Assembly: GCA_964388485.1 (NCBI GenBank)
Contig: CAYMAS010000027.1
Coordinates: 1 to 45,274, forward strand
Source of the DNA: JBCDKH01 sp964388485
Lineage (GTDB): Bacteria; Planctomycetota; Phycisphaerae; Tepidisphaerales; Tepidisphaeraceae
Direction: 5' to 3'
DNA: 45,274 nt
A program made the translations under genes and the position numbers. The notes beneath the pieces are model-generated. The model did no database searches. It was not told the DNA's origin and worked only from the letters and a program-made list of their open reading frames with translations. Positions 24,719 through 32,178 of the stretch are shown piece after piece (position 1 is the first letter of the stretch; each line of letters opens with the position of its first letter).

Positions 24719-25384
24719 TCAACCGAAGATCGCTCGGCGGACGATTCCCCAGAGCTCGACATACGCGTTGCCCCAGGCGGTTTCGCGGAAAAATTGCTCG
24801 GGGCTGCCGGGCTGGCCGATGAAGGGGCGAAGCACCCAACCGGCCTGGATGCCGATGAAAGCGTAGATGCCGAGCCAGGTGCGGCGGAGCGTCTTGTGGA
24901 CCGGCTGGCTCGCCTCCAACGGCTGGTAGTAGCGACGCAGCAGGAACTGCCCGGCGAGGCTCGCGAAGCCGAAGCAGGCTGCATTGACGAGGATCGCTGT
25001 CTCGTAGTCAGCAGAAGCGGCGTACGTGAAGAATGTGAACGGAGCCAGCGACAAGAGAAACGCCGTCACGCCCGCCTGGGTCGCGAGCAGCGCCCGCAGC
25101 ACGCTTCGGAAGTCGTTGCCGACACCCGCCAACACGTTGAGCACGAAGAAGCTCGGCAACGCAACGGCGAAGGTCGCGAACAGAAGGATCGGCACCTTCA
25201 CCGCTGAATAGACCAACTGCAGCGTCCGCCCGTCCCACAGGCCGCTGAAGGTGCCCATAACGAAGCCGTAGCTCAGGGCGAAAATCGTGCCCAGCAGCAA
25301 CGCCTTCCGCCCGCCGATGCTCGGCGTCGGCGACGCGAGCAGTCGGCGGAGCGACGAGTCGAGCTTGTCGAAGGCAACGGTCAT
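24719..25384 (-). CDS. Membrane protein with WVLRPF motif, tandem paralogue 1
   Basis: A 221-residue protein with about five hydrophobic helices. It begins with a short cytosolic helix (DKLDSSLRRLLA). The C-terminal part reads GIYAFIGIQAGWVLRPFIGQ, then FRETAWGNAYVELWGIV. The next gene upstream encodes a longer relative with the same GxQxxWVLRPFxG signature, the same order of helices and the same (L/P)xFxVxNxLxG loop, so the pair arose by tandem duplication. I do not recognise a named family, and nothing in it marks it as a transporter. The start is three bases after the stop of its partner (25388), so the two are cotranscribed and probably coupled. It converges with hldE, six bases away. Confidence 0.75.
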   Translation of the reverse strand: MTVAFDKLDSSLRRLLASPTPSIGGRKALLLGTIFALSYGFVMGTFSGLWDGRTLQLVYSAVKVPILLFATFAVALPSFFVLNVLAGVGNDFRSVLRALLATQAGVTAFLLSLAPFTFFTYAASADYETAILVNAACFGFASLAGQFLLRRYYQPLEASQPVHKTLRRTWLGIYAFIGIQAGWVLRPFIGQPGSPEQFFRETAWGNAYVELWGIVRRAIFG

Positions 25385-25387
25385 AAA

Positions 25388-26245
25388 CTAGTTGATCGGG
25401 ATGCCGAAGAGCTCGCCGACGATGTTCAGGAGCCGCTCGAAGAAGCTGCCGCCCCGCTGGCGGAACCAGACGAATTCGCCTGGCGCGTAGCCACCAACGA
25501 ACGGCCGCAGGACCCAGCTCATTTGGGCTCCGACCAGAGCGAAGATGACCACCCAGACGCGGAAGATGAGCTTGACCGTCGCGTCCGTCGGCCCGGCCTG
25601 AAGCCGGTCCAGTGCACCAGGCTCCTGCCGTCGCTGCTCCGCCACCGAGTGCTTCGCTGCAAACGCCTCGACCTTCGATGGCGTGTCGACGGGCTCGCCC
25701 GTCTCCACGACCTCCGCCTCGACGGGCGGCGTTGGCTGTTTCGGCTTCATCGGCTCGACGAGGCGGCGCAGCGTCTGGAGCAGGAAGCTAAGCCCCAGGA
25801 TGCCCGCCGCGGTGAAGACGGCGACGTTGAGCAGGAGGATGAACGGGTAGCTCGTCGTCGTGAAGTTGAAGAACGCGACGATCGTCCCGAAGCCCGCCAG
25901 GACCGCCAGCATCACGCCGATGGCGGCCATGATGAGCCGGAGCATGTTCACCAGGCTCAGCCGGCTGCCGACAAGGGCGTTGAAGACGTAGAGCGACGGG
26001 AACGTAACCACCAGCGTCAACAGGAAGAGCGCTGGCACCTTGATGGCGCTGCTGACGATCTGAAGCCACGCCCCCTCGCCGCTGGCGGCGTTAAAGCAGC
26101 CCATGCAGGCCCCGTAGAACGCGCCGAGAAACAGCACGCCGACAAGCATCGCCCGGCTGCTGACCTCGAGCTGGCCACTGGTGATGATCTCCGCCCTGGT
26201 GGCTTGGCCGCGGAGGACGCTGTCGAGCTGGCGGAAGATCCCCAT
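25388..26245 (-). CDS. Membrane protein with WVLRPF motif, tandem paralogue 2
   Basis: A 285-residue relative of the downstream gene with about five hydrophobic helices. The opening FRQLDSVLRGQ matches DKLDSSLRRLL of the partner, YGACMGCFNAASG matches YGFVMGTFSGLWD, and FALVGAQMSWVLRPFVGGYA matches FIGIQAGWVLRPFIGQ. Between the fourth and fifth helices it has an insert of about 60 residues that is Pro/Glu-rich and charged (PKQPTPPVEAEVVETGEPVD), likely a disordered cytosolic loop. This is the first gene of the pair, and the VOC gene follows upstream in the same direction with a 39-base gap. The function is unknown; a two-subunit membrane complex is a reasonable guess from the duplication and coupling. 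Confidence 0.75.
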   Translation of the reverse strand: MGIFRQLDSVLRGQATRAEIITSGQLEVSSRAMLVGVLFLGAFYGACMGCFNAASGEGAWLQIVSSAIKVPALFLLTLVVTFPSLYVFNALVGSRLSLVNMLRLIMAAIGVMLAVLAGFGTIVAFFNFTTTSYPFILLLNVAVFTAAGILGLSFLLQTLRRLVEPMKPKQPTPPVEAEVVETGEPVDTPSKVEAFAAKHSVAEQRRQEPGALDRLQAGPTDATVKLIFRVWVVIFALVGAQMSWVLRPFVGGYAPGEFVWFRQRGGSFFERLLNIVGELFGIPIN

Positions 26246-26284
26246 GTCCCGCCGATCATGCGGCAGCAGGCGACAAGTCGCAAA

Positions 26285-26677
26285 TCATGCGTCGTCGTCC
26301 CGAGCGACGAACTCGATCTGGTTACCGACCGGATCGCGCGTCTGGAACCGCCGCCAGCCCGGGATCTGCGGCACACCCGCATCGTCATCCGTCTGGCAGT
26401 CGTGGCCAGTGGATCGCAGGCGATCCAGCATCTCGTCGAAGTCATCTACTTCGTAAGCGATGTGCGATCGAGTTCCCGTGCGGTCGACGTCTTCCTCGAC
26501 GCCGATGTGAAGCTGTCGGCTGCCGACGGTGAACCAGACGCCGTTGGGCCGCCAGCCGTCACCGGTGGGTCGGTCCGTCGGCATCAGGCCGAGGACGTCG
26601 CGGTAGAACGTCACCATCTCGTCCAGCCGGATGCGCGGCGTCGTGACCTGCGCGTGATGGATGTCGCGGACGCCCAC
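26285..26677 (-). CDS. VOC (glyoxalase/bleomycin-resistance) family protein
   Basis: About 130 residues with the paired beta-alpha-beta-beta-beta layout of a VOC protein. It opens with DIHHAQVTTPRIRLDEMVTF (a likely metal His, then the FYRDVLGL helix). The second half has RSHIAYEVDDFDEMLDRLRS and ends with RDPVGNQIEFVARDD, the typical VOC close with a Glu ligand. This family covers dioxygenases, isomerases and resistance proteins, so the reaction cannot be named. The GTG at 26677 is preferred over one at 26698 because AAGGAAG lies six bases before it. That start falls just after the stop of rfbA, so the two are probably coupled. Confidence 0.85.
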   Translation of the reverse strand: MGVRDIHHAQVTTPRIRLDEMVTFYRDVLGLMPTDRPTGDGWRPNGVWFTVGSRQLHIGVEEDVDRTGTRSHIAYEVDDFDEMLDRLRSTGHDCQTDDDAGVPQIPGWRRFQTRDPVGNQIEFVARDDDA

Positions 26678-26678
26678 G

Positions 26679-27428
26679 TCAGACTTCCTTGTTGGCACCG
26701 ATCTCCGCGATCTTCTTGCCCGCCTCGTGGTAGAAGTCGAGGTTCTCGCCGCAATCGCCCCACCAGCCGTGGACGGCGTCGGCGGTCATGGTACCGGCGT
26801 CGATGTAGGCGTTGTTGACGTCCGTGATCTCCAGCTCGCCTCTGCCTGACGGCTTGAGCGTTTTGACGATGTCGAAGACGTGGCCGTCGTAGAAGTAGAC
26901 GCCGATGACGGCCTTGTTGCTCTTGGGGTTCTCGGGCTTCTCGACGATGCCGACAACCTTGTCGCCCTTCATCTCGGCGACGCCGTAGGCCTTGGGGTTT
27001 TCGACCTCGGCGAGCAGGATCTTGGCTCCCTTGCCGTCGTTGGCGTAGAGCTGCTGGCGGAAGTTGTCGGCCTGTTGCTTGATGGAGTATTCGAGGACGT
27101 TGTCGCCCAGGATGAGCATGATCGGCTCCCCGTCGACGTACCGCTCGCACAGGCCCAGAGCCGCGGCGATGCCGGTGGCGTCGGGCTGGTAGGTGTAGGT
27201 CAGGTGTTTGAGCCCGAATTCGTGTCCGTTGCCGAGGAGGCGGATGTAGTCGCCGGCATTGTTGCCGCCGCAGACGAGCATGACCTCCTCGACGCCGGCC
27301 TTGGCCATGCACTCGAGCGGGTAGTAGATCATCGGCTTCTTGTAGACCGGCAAGAGGTGCTTGTTCGTGACCGTGGTGAGCGGGAACAATCGGCTACCGG
27401 TGCCGCCGGCGAGGATGACGCCCTTCAT
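26679..27428 (-). CDS. rfbA: Glucose-1-phosphate thymidylyltransferase
   Basis: A 249-residue sugar nucleotidyltransferase that makes dTDP-glucose from dTTP and glucose 1-phosphate. The N-terminal signature is KGVILAGGTGSRLFPLTTVT, followed by KHLLPVYKKPMIYYPLECM. The catalytic region has EPIMLILGDNVLEY, AKILLAEVENPKAYGVAEM and KVVGIVEKPENPKSNKAVIG. The C-terminal helical extension of the long RmlA form is missing, so this is the short type, which may lack the allosteric site. Together with rfbC 34 bases upstream it points to a dTDP-deoxysugar. rfbB and rfbD are not in the window. Confidence 0.93.
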   Translation of the reverse strand: MKGVILAGGTGSRLFPLTTVTNKHLLPVYKKPMIYYPLECMAKAGVEEVMLVCGGNNAGDYIRLLGNGHEFGLKHLTYTYQPDATGIAAALGLCERYVDGEPIMLILGDNVLEYSIKQQADNFRQQLYANDGKGAKILLAEVENPKAYGVAEMKGDKVVGIVEKPENPKSNKAVIGVYFYDGHVFDIVKTLKPSGRGELEITDVNNAYIDAGTMTADAVHGWWGDCGENLDFYHEAGKKIAEIGANKEV

Positions 27429-27462
27429 GATGGAGTGGAGGTGGTGTGAGAGGAGGTGGGTG

Positions 27463-28137
27463 TCAAAAGAGGTCCGGCTGACCCTTCAGGAGCGGATGGT
27501 CTCGGTCGCGAGCGTTCACGGTGGCTGTGGCAAGGTCTGTCTGCCAGTTGATGCGGAGGTCGGGGTCGTCGAAGCGGATGCCGCGTTCGCTTTGCGGGTC
27601 GTAGACGCTCGAGACCTTGTACGCGACGATCGTGTCCGGCTCAAGCGTCGCAAAGCCGTGGGCGAAGCCGCTAGGCACGAACATCTGCTCCCCGCCGTCG
27701 CCAGACAGCTCAGCCCGGAAGACCTGTTTGAACGTCGGGCTGTTTCGACGGATGTCGACCGCCACATCAACAATGCTGCCCTTGAGGCACCGGACCAGCT
27801 TCGCCTGATCGAACGGCGGCACCTGGTAGTGGAGTGCTCGAATGGTGCCAACGTTGGTGCTGAGGCTCTCGTTGTCCTGGACAAACGGCACGTTGATGCC
27901 GATTGAGGCCCACTTGTGCAGGTGGAACGTCTCGGCAAAGTAGCCGCGTTCGTCGCCAAAGCGCCTCGGTTTGACGACGATCACCCCTCCGCCGAGCGAC
28001 TCGTGAGGAAGTCTCGGCTTAGGATCTTTGGATGCGGGCTCAGGTGCGGACACTTCGTCAGCATCGGCATGGCAAGTCCGCCGACGCATCTGGAGGGACC
28101 CATAACGCGGATTCAAGTCAGCGAGCCGCAACGACAT
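27463..28137 (-). CDS. rfbC: dTDP-4-dehydrorhamnose 3,5-epimerase
   Basis: A cupin-fold epimerase of the RmlC family. The recognisable part starts near residue 52 (VIVVKPRRFGDERGYFAETF) and continues with VPFVQDNESLSTNVGTIRAL, HYQVPPFDQAKLVRCLKGSI, MFVPSGFAHGFATLEPDTIV and YKVSSVYDPQSERGIRFDDP. These carry the catalytic His and Asp of the family. The first 50 residues are unlike the family. The ATG at 28137 may be too early: an ATG at 28089 or a GTG at 28056 are other choices, none with a clear ribosome-binding site. It lies upstream of rfbA on the same strand, so the two probably make and modify a dTDP-sugar for surface polysaccharide. Confidence 0.88.
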   Translation of the reverse strand: MSLRLADLNPRYGSLQMRRRTCHADADEVSAPEPASKDPKPRLPHESLGGGVIVVKPRRFGDERGYFAETFHLHKWASIGINVPFVQDNESLSTNVGTIRALHYQVPPFDQAKLVRCLKGSIVDVAVDIRRNSPTFKQVFRAELSGDGGEQMFVPSGFAHGFATLEPDTIVAYKVSSVYDPQSERGIRFDDPDLRINWQTDLATATVNARDRDHPLLKGQPDLF

Positions 28138-28163
28138 CGAGCCGCCCTGGCACGGGCGGCTCG
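28138..28163. promoter_or_regulatory. Perfect 10-bp inverted repeat at the rfbC start
   Basis: CGAGCCGCCC and GGGCGGCTCG pair perfectly around a six-base loop, ending directly before the ATG at 28137. If the real start of rfbC lies further downstream, this hairpin is in the mRNA leader, where it could act as an attenuator or block ribosome entry. It lacks a U-tract in either direction. Confidence 0.4.
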
Positions 28164-28464
28164 TAGAGCAGGCTCGACAGGTTGAGCAACGGCCGTGAAG
28201 CGTCCATCAAATCGGAAGCCAAAGATGCTCACAATTCGGCCGTCCACCTCGTCAGATCGCTAGACGCAGAAGAAACTGATTGGAAGACAATAAGTTATGC
28301 GCTGGCAACGCTTCTGAGAATTCTGGCCGTTGCACGGGCGATCCAGATCGGCTAGTCCGCCCTTGTGGACAATGTGGCTTCACGCGCGGACGAAGCGTCG
28401 CGGATGATGCCGACTTGAGCCGTTGCTGCGGCCGATCTTGTCCGGCAAGCGACTACGTTGTGGC
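28164..28464. other. Divergent intergenic region between rfbC and the hldD-like gene
   Basis: Together with the hairpin just left of it, this makes 327 bases without a supported gene. It is more AT-rich than its surroundings around 28255-28330. It should carry the promoters of both divergent genes, but I see no convincing -35/-10 pair, regulator palindrome or RNA fold. Confidence 0.4.
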
Positions 28465-29436
28465 ATGCGAACCTTAGTCACCGGCGGCGCCGGCTTCATC
28501 GGCTCGAACCTCGCGACGCGTCTGGCAAGCGAGGGCAGGGACGTGGTGGCAGCGGATACTTTTGACGAGGGCGTATGGGAGAACCTCGTAGAGTTCATCC
28601 GGATTGGCGGCGACGTCGTGACGCTTGATGACGGCACTGACCTTCAGCAGCTAGAAAGCCTCGGCCCGTTCGACAGCATCTTCCACCAGGCGAGTATCAC
28701 TGGCGTTGTCGATGCGGGTGGCAAGGCAGACACCTCTCCCGCCGCTCAAAAGCAGCTGCTTCGGACCAACATTGAAGGCTTTCGGGCGGTCATCGGTCTC
28801 GCCCGTCAGTGGGGATCAAGCCTCGTTTGGGCGAGCAGCTGCAGCCTCTACGGCCGCGGCCCCGTGCCGATGCGCGAGGATGCCACGCCTGACCCGCTCA
28901 ACGTCTACGCCTTCAGCAAGCTGGCCAAGGAGCAACTCGCCAACCGCTACGCGGCCGATCTCGCCTTCGCGCCTGTCGGCCTTCGCTACAGCAACGTGTA
29001 CGGCCTGAACGAGCGGCACAAAAACGCTCTTTCGAGCATGATCTACAAGCTTGCGAAGATGATGCGCAACGGCCAGCAGCCGCGGATCTTCGAGCACGGC
29101 CAGCAGCGTCGCGACTTCGTCTACATCGACGATGTCATCAATCTGAATCTCGCGGCAGAGCAGGCGACGCGGAACCGACAGTTCGATCCGTCACAAGGCC
29201 AGGTCTTCAACGGCGGTGCCGGGAGGTCGTGGTCGTTCAATGACCTGGTCCAAATCCTGAACAAGGTGCTGGCCACGGATCTGGAGCCGGACTATTTCCC
29301 GAACCCGTATGAATTCACGCAGGACCACACCGAAACGGACGGCACCAAGGCATTGGAGGCCTTAAAATGGAAGCCGAAGCATGACCTGAGGTCCGGCGTC
29401 GCAGCGTACGAGGCGTCTGGACAGCTCGGTTGTTAA
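28465..29436 (+). CDS. hldD: NAD-dependent sugar epimerase, ADP-heptose epimerase-like
   Basis: A 323-residue extended short-chain dehydrogenase. The NAD-binding loop is TLVTGGAGFIGSNLATRLAS. The catalytic triad region is WASSCSLYGRGPVPM with the downstream YAFSKLAKEQLANRYA (YxxxK). The late stretches RRDFVYIDDVINLNLAAEQ, GAGRSWSFNDLVQILNKVL and YFPNPYEFTQDHTETD resemble ADP-L-glycero-D-manno-heptose 6-epimerase (HldD) more than UDP-galactose epimerase; the NPYEFTQ string is the best clue. With hldE at 23225 this would complete the last step to ADP-L-glycero-D-manno-heptose. The ATG at 28465 fits the fold, since an in-frame start at 28423 adds only foreign residues. Confidence 0.75.
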   Translation: MRTLVTGGAGFIGSNLATRLASEGRDVVAADTFDEGVWENLVEFIRIGGDVVTLDDGTDLQQLESLGPFDSIFHQASITGVVDAGGKADTSPAAQKQLLRTNIEGFRAVIGLARQWGSSLVWASSCSLYGRGPVPMREDATPDPLNVYAFSKLAKEQLANRYAADLAFAPVGLRYSNVYGLNERHKNALSSMIYKLAKMMRNGQQPRIFEHGQQRRDFVYIDDVINLNLAAEQATRNRQFDPSQGQVFNGGAGRSWSFNDLVQILNKVLATDLEPDYFPNPYEFTQDHTETDGTKALEALKWKPKHDLRSGVAAYEASGQLGC

Positions 29437-29624
29437 GCCGTGCAGGCAGTCCGCGCTGTGACGGTCGTGCGGCCGAGGAAAGCATCACAAGTGCCACGAA
29501 GCGGGATTTGCCGTTTGGAGCCTCGGCAGGAGGCGGCATCGGTCGCTATGTTGCGGCATCAGCGGGTCGGACATCGATGGGGCTGTGTTGGTCGAGGAGC
29601 AACTCGTAGCCGTAAGGAGAAGCA

Positions 29625-30464
29625 TTGGAAGAAGCTGTCACCAGGTCGCGTCTCACCAGTCGTCTGCCGCAGGTGAGAAAGTCGCTGCCAGTGGTTGGCG
29701 AACAGGAAGCTGCTTCTTCGGAGCGTCGACAACGGTGGAGCCGCTGGCCGCAAATTGCTCCGCCGGTCGACGTGCCGCTCGTCATGCTCGGCGCGCACGA
29801 CTGCCCTTACTTGCCGAATCGACAGGCTCGGGATCGGGCGTTTCTCGCGGAGAACGTCGATCCCGGTGCTTACGAGCAGCTGATGGACACCGGCTTCCGT
29901 CGCAGCGGACGCGTGGTTTACCAGCCGTCTTGCCGAACGTGCCGTGCCTGCCGGCCTGTTCGCGTCGACGTCGATCAATTCAAGCCCGGCAAGCGTTTTC
30001 GTCGCACGCTCAATCGCAACAAGGACATCACCGTCATCACCGGCCAGCTCGAGCCGACTCCGGAGAAGTTCGACCTCTACCACCGTTATCAAAGCCGGCG
30101 GCACGGTGAACGGGATCATCTCGACTGGCCCGGCTTCGTCGACTTCCTCTACGACACCCCGGTCCGTACCCGCGAATTCTGCTATCGCGATGACGGGGGC
30201 AAACTCCTTGCCGTCGGCATCTGCGACATCGGCAGACGGTCGGTCTCGAGCGTCTACTTTTACTACGACGCGACCCAGACGCGTCGGTCGCTCGGCACCT
30301 TCGGAGCGTTGTGGGAAATCCAATATGCCCGCGAGCAGAGACTGCCGCACTACTACCTCGGCTTCTGGGTCGATGGCTGCTCCGCCATGGAGTATAAGAC
30401 GCACTTTCAGCCCTACGAAATCCTCGGCACCGACGGCACCTGGCGGGAGCCGGCCGATCTGTAG
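29625..30464 (+). CDS. bpt: Aminoacyl-tRNA-protein transferase (Bpt/Ate family)
   Basis: A 279-residue N-terminal aminoacyltransferase, which adds Leu or Arg from tRNA to the N-terminus of proteins to mark them for degradation. The N-terminal Cys motif is HDCPYLPNRQARDRAFL (Cys60), continued by YQPSCRTCRACRPVRVDVDQ (Cys103, Cys106 and Cys109). The GNAT-like C-terminal half has SSVYFYYDATQTRRSLGTFG and YYLGFWVDGCSAMEYKTHFQ, typical of the family. The start is a TTG at 29625, chosen because AAGGAG lies five bases before it; the first 45 residues then form an extra N-terminal tail. It is known in other bacteria to feed substrates to ClpS/ClpAP. Neither gene is in the window. Confidence 0.87.
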   Translation: MEEAVTRSRLTSRLPQVRKSLPVVGEQEAASSERRQRWSRWPQIAPPVDVPLVMLGAHDCPYLPNRQARDRAFLAENVDPGAYEQLMDTGFRRSGRVVYQPSCRTCRACRPVRVDVDQFKPGKRFRRTLNRNKDITVITGQLEPTPEKFDLYHRYQSRRHGERDHLDWPGFVDFLYDTPVRTREFCYRDDGGKLLAVGICDIGRRSVSSVYFYYDATQTRRSLGTFGALWEIQYAREQRLPHYYLGFWVDGCSAMEYKTHFQPYEILGTDGTWREPADL

Positions 30465-30561
30465 CCGTTGCGACATCTTGAAGCTTCGCCTCAACCTGTG
30501 ACGTAGTGTCCGCTCACGCCACCCGGGCGTCGCTTCCCTTGCTCACGGCCTGCCGCTTCCG

Positions 30562-30936
30562 ATGCCTCTCAAGATTCTCCTCGTCGAAGACGATCTCGCC
30601 GCACGTTCGGCGATGGCGAAGCTCTTGCGTACCGCCGGAGCCATCGTCATGACGGCCGGCGACGGGTCAGACGGTCTCGGCAAGCTGGTCGGCGATCGAT
30701 ACGACGTCCTGTTGACCGATTTACACATGCCGGGTGAGATGAACGGCTTCGACCTCATCGACGCCGCGGGCAAGCTGCCGCTGACGAGTCGACCCGGGCG
30801 CGTCGTGGCGATCAGCGGCCAATTCGACCGCGCGACCGTCGGCAAGTCGATCGAGCACCCGTCGGCGGTCGACTTTTTCCCGAAGCCGATCGACCTCGAC
30901 CGCCTCATCGACACGATCGGCGGCCCGGTCAATTGA
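30562..30936 (+). CDS. Single-domain response regulator
   Basis: A 124-residue receiver domain without an output domain. Expected phosphorylation residues are all present: acidic pair Asp10-Asp11 after LLVE, phospho-acceptor Asp53 in LLTDLHMPGEMNGFD, Ser85 in VVAISGQ, and Lys108 in FFPKPID. Such stand-alone receivers pass phosphate on or bind a partner protein. No histidine kinase is adjacent, so the cognate kinase is unknown. The ATG at 30562 sits 97 bases after the transferase gene. Confidence 0.92.
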   Translation: MPLKILLVEDDLAARSAMAKLLRTAGAIVMTAGDGSDGLGKLVGDRYDVLLTDLHMPGEMNGFDLIDAAGKLPLTSRPGRVVAISGQFDRATVGKSIEHPSAVDFFPKPIDLDRLIDTIGGPVN

Positions 30937-30985
30937 TCACTAGCGGCTTTGAAACGGATTCGTCCCCGCGGCCTTACGGTGCCGC

Positions 30986-32026
30986 ATGACGGCCGCGGTT
31001 GAAAGCTCTGAACCTTCGGCGGCCTACCAACGGCGGCGGTTGTGGTGTGGCATCACGGGCATCGGATCGATCCTCGTCCTTCTATGGTTGGCGGCCATAC
31101 TTGGTGCGCCGGCTTGGCTGGATCGTTCCCGGTTCGACGGGCCGCCGGAGGTGGTCGGCGCTTTGACCGCGCTCGTCCTCGGCGTCCTGGCGAGTCTTGT
31201 GCAGGCGGGTCCTGACTACGTGGCGGTGAAGACCGAGCAGGCGTTCGAGCAGCAGACGCAACCGGTCTTGGTGCCGTATCTCGTTCACGTTCTCCAGTGG
31301 CTCGGCGGCATTACGACGGCCGGCGCTGTTGTCGGCTTCTGCATCCGGGTGGGCGGCGACCAGTGGCACTGGTTGGCGATGCCGGGGTTGCTTACGCTGG
31401 CCTTCTTTCACGTCATCTACCCACTAAGCCCGACGCGCCGGTCGAAGTGGCAAGGCGACGAGTCCGAGATCCGTCGGGAGGTCGAGTCGGCAGACCTGAC
31501 GATGCCGAAGCTGTCGTGGTTCGAGCACGGCGAGCGGTCCCTCGCCGGCGGCTGGAACGGCGTCGGCCCACGGCGACGGCTCTTCGTCAGCGAAACGCTC
31601 CGCCAAGTCTCGCCGCGGGTCGCCGCGTCGCTCGTGATCCGCGAGATTGGCCACCTTCGGCTCAAGCACCGACTCGTCACAACGATCTGCACGATTGGCT
31701 GGATCGTTATCGGTCTGCTGCTGGCGCGTTGGATCGCCGGCTCGGAACGCAGCGTCGCGGCCGTCGTCTTCATCATCGCCGCCACCATGAGTACTTGGTG
31801 CTGGCTGGGACTCCTGGGCCTTTGGCCGACGCTCGGCAAGCGGCAGATCTACGCAGCGGACCGCTTCGCCGCAATTCATCTCGGCAAGGCAGATGCGTTG
31901 GTGATGCTCGACGTCCTCGCCAGCCGGAACCTCCCGGACCGAACGCTGCCAAGCGGCGTCGCGTTCGTCTTCCACCCGATCCCGCCGATGGACCTTCGCC
32001 GCCAGAGAATCAAGAGCCTCCCATGA
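30986..32026 (+). CDS. M48-like membrane protein lacking zinc-site residues
   Basis: A 346-residue membrane protein with helices near residues 27-42, 60-75, 95-118 and 125-145 and more after residue 230. The central soluble block fits the M48/HtpX protease fold: TMPKLSWFEHGERSLAGGWN, GVGPRRRLFVSETLRQVSP, then SLVIREIGHLRLKH, where M48 proteases have a HExxH zinc site. Here residue 219 is Arg, giving R-E-I-G-H, so the first zinc His is lost. The third ligand region, usually RExxAD, is RQIYAADRFAAIHL, with Ile288 at the place of the ligand Glu. A catalytically dead member is the simplest reading. A function as a scaffold or chaperone is possible but not shown. Confidence 0.75.
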   Translation: MTAAVESSEPSAAYQRRRLWCGITGIGSILVLLWLAAILGAPAWLDRSRFDGPPEVVGALTALVLGVLASLVQAGPDYVAVKTEQAFEQQTQPVLVPYLVHVLQWLGGITTAGAVVGFCIRVGGDQWHWLAMPGLLTLAFFHVIYPLSPTRRSKWQGDESEIRREVESADLTMPKLSWFEHGERSLAGGWNGVGPRRRLFVSETLRQVSPRVAASLVIREIGHLRLKHRLVTTICTIGWIVIGLLLARWIAGSERSVAAVVFIIAATMSTWCWLGLLGLWPTLGKRQIYAADRFAAIHLGKADALVMLDVLASRNLPDRTLPSGVAFVFHPIPPMDLRRQRIKSLP

Positions 32027-32145
32027 GCCTGATGCCCCGCCTTCTGTTCGCCCTCGGCGCTTGGACGCTGAACCTCGTCAGCCGCAGTCTGCACTGCCAG
32101 GCGGCTCGGCCTCACACCTGGCGACAGCCGCCGGGTTGGGCTTGA
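32023..32145 (+). CDS. Short ORF coupled to the M48-like gene
   Basis: A 40-residue ORF whose ATG overlaps the stop codon of the M48-like gene in an ATGA arrangement, a classic sign of translational coupling. The product (MSLMPRLLFALGAWTLNLVS onward) has a hydrophobic segment, then a Arg/Trp-rich tail. I recognise no family. It could be a small membrane protein, or chance. Confidence 0.35.
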   Translation: MSLMPRLLFALGAWTLNLVSRSLHCQAARPHTWRQPPGWA

Positions 32146-32178
32146 TCCGGCTAGCTCATCCTGCCACATTGCGGCGGG

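Noticed and set aside
25523..26818. A 431-codon open frame on the plus strand over the tandem membrane genes
   Set aside because: Composition (Arg/Asp/Glu/His-rich without pattern) fits a complement artefact, and the minus-strand proteins are coherent.
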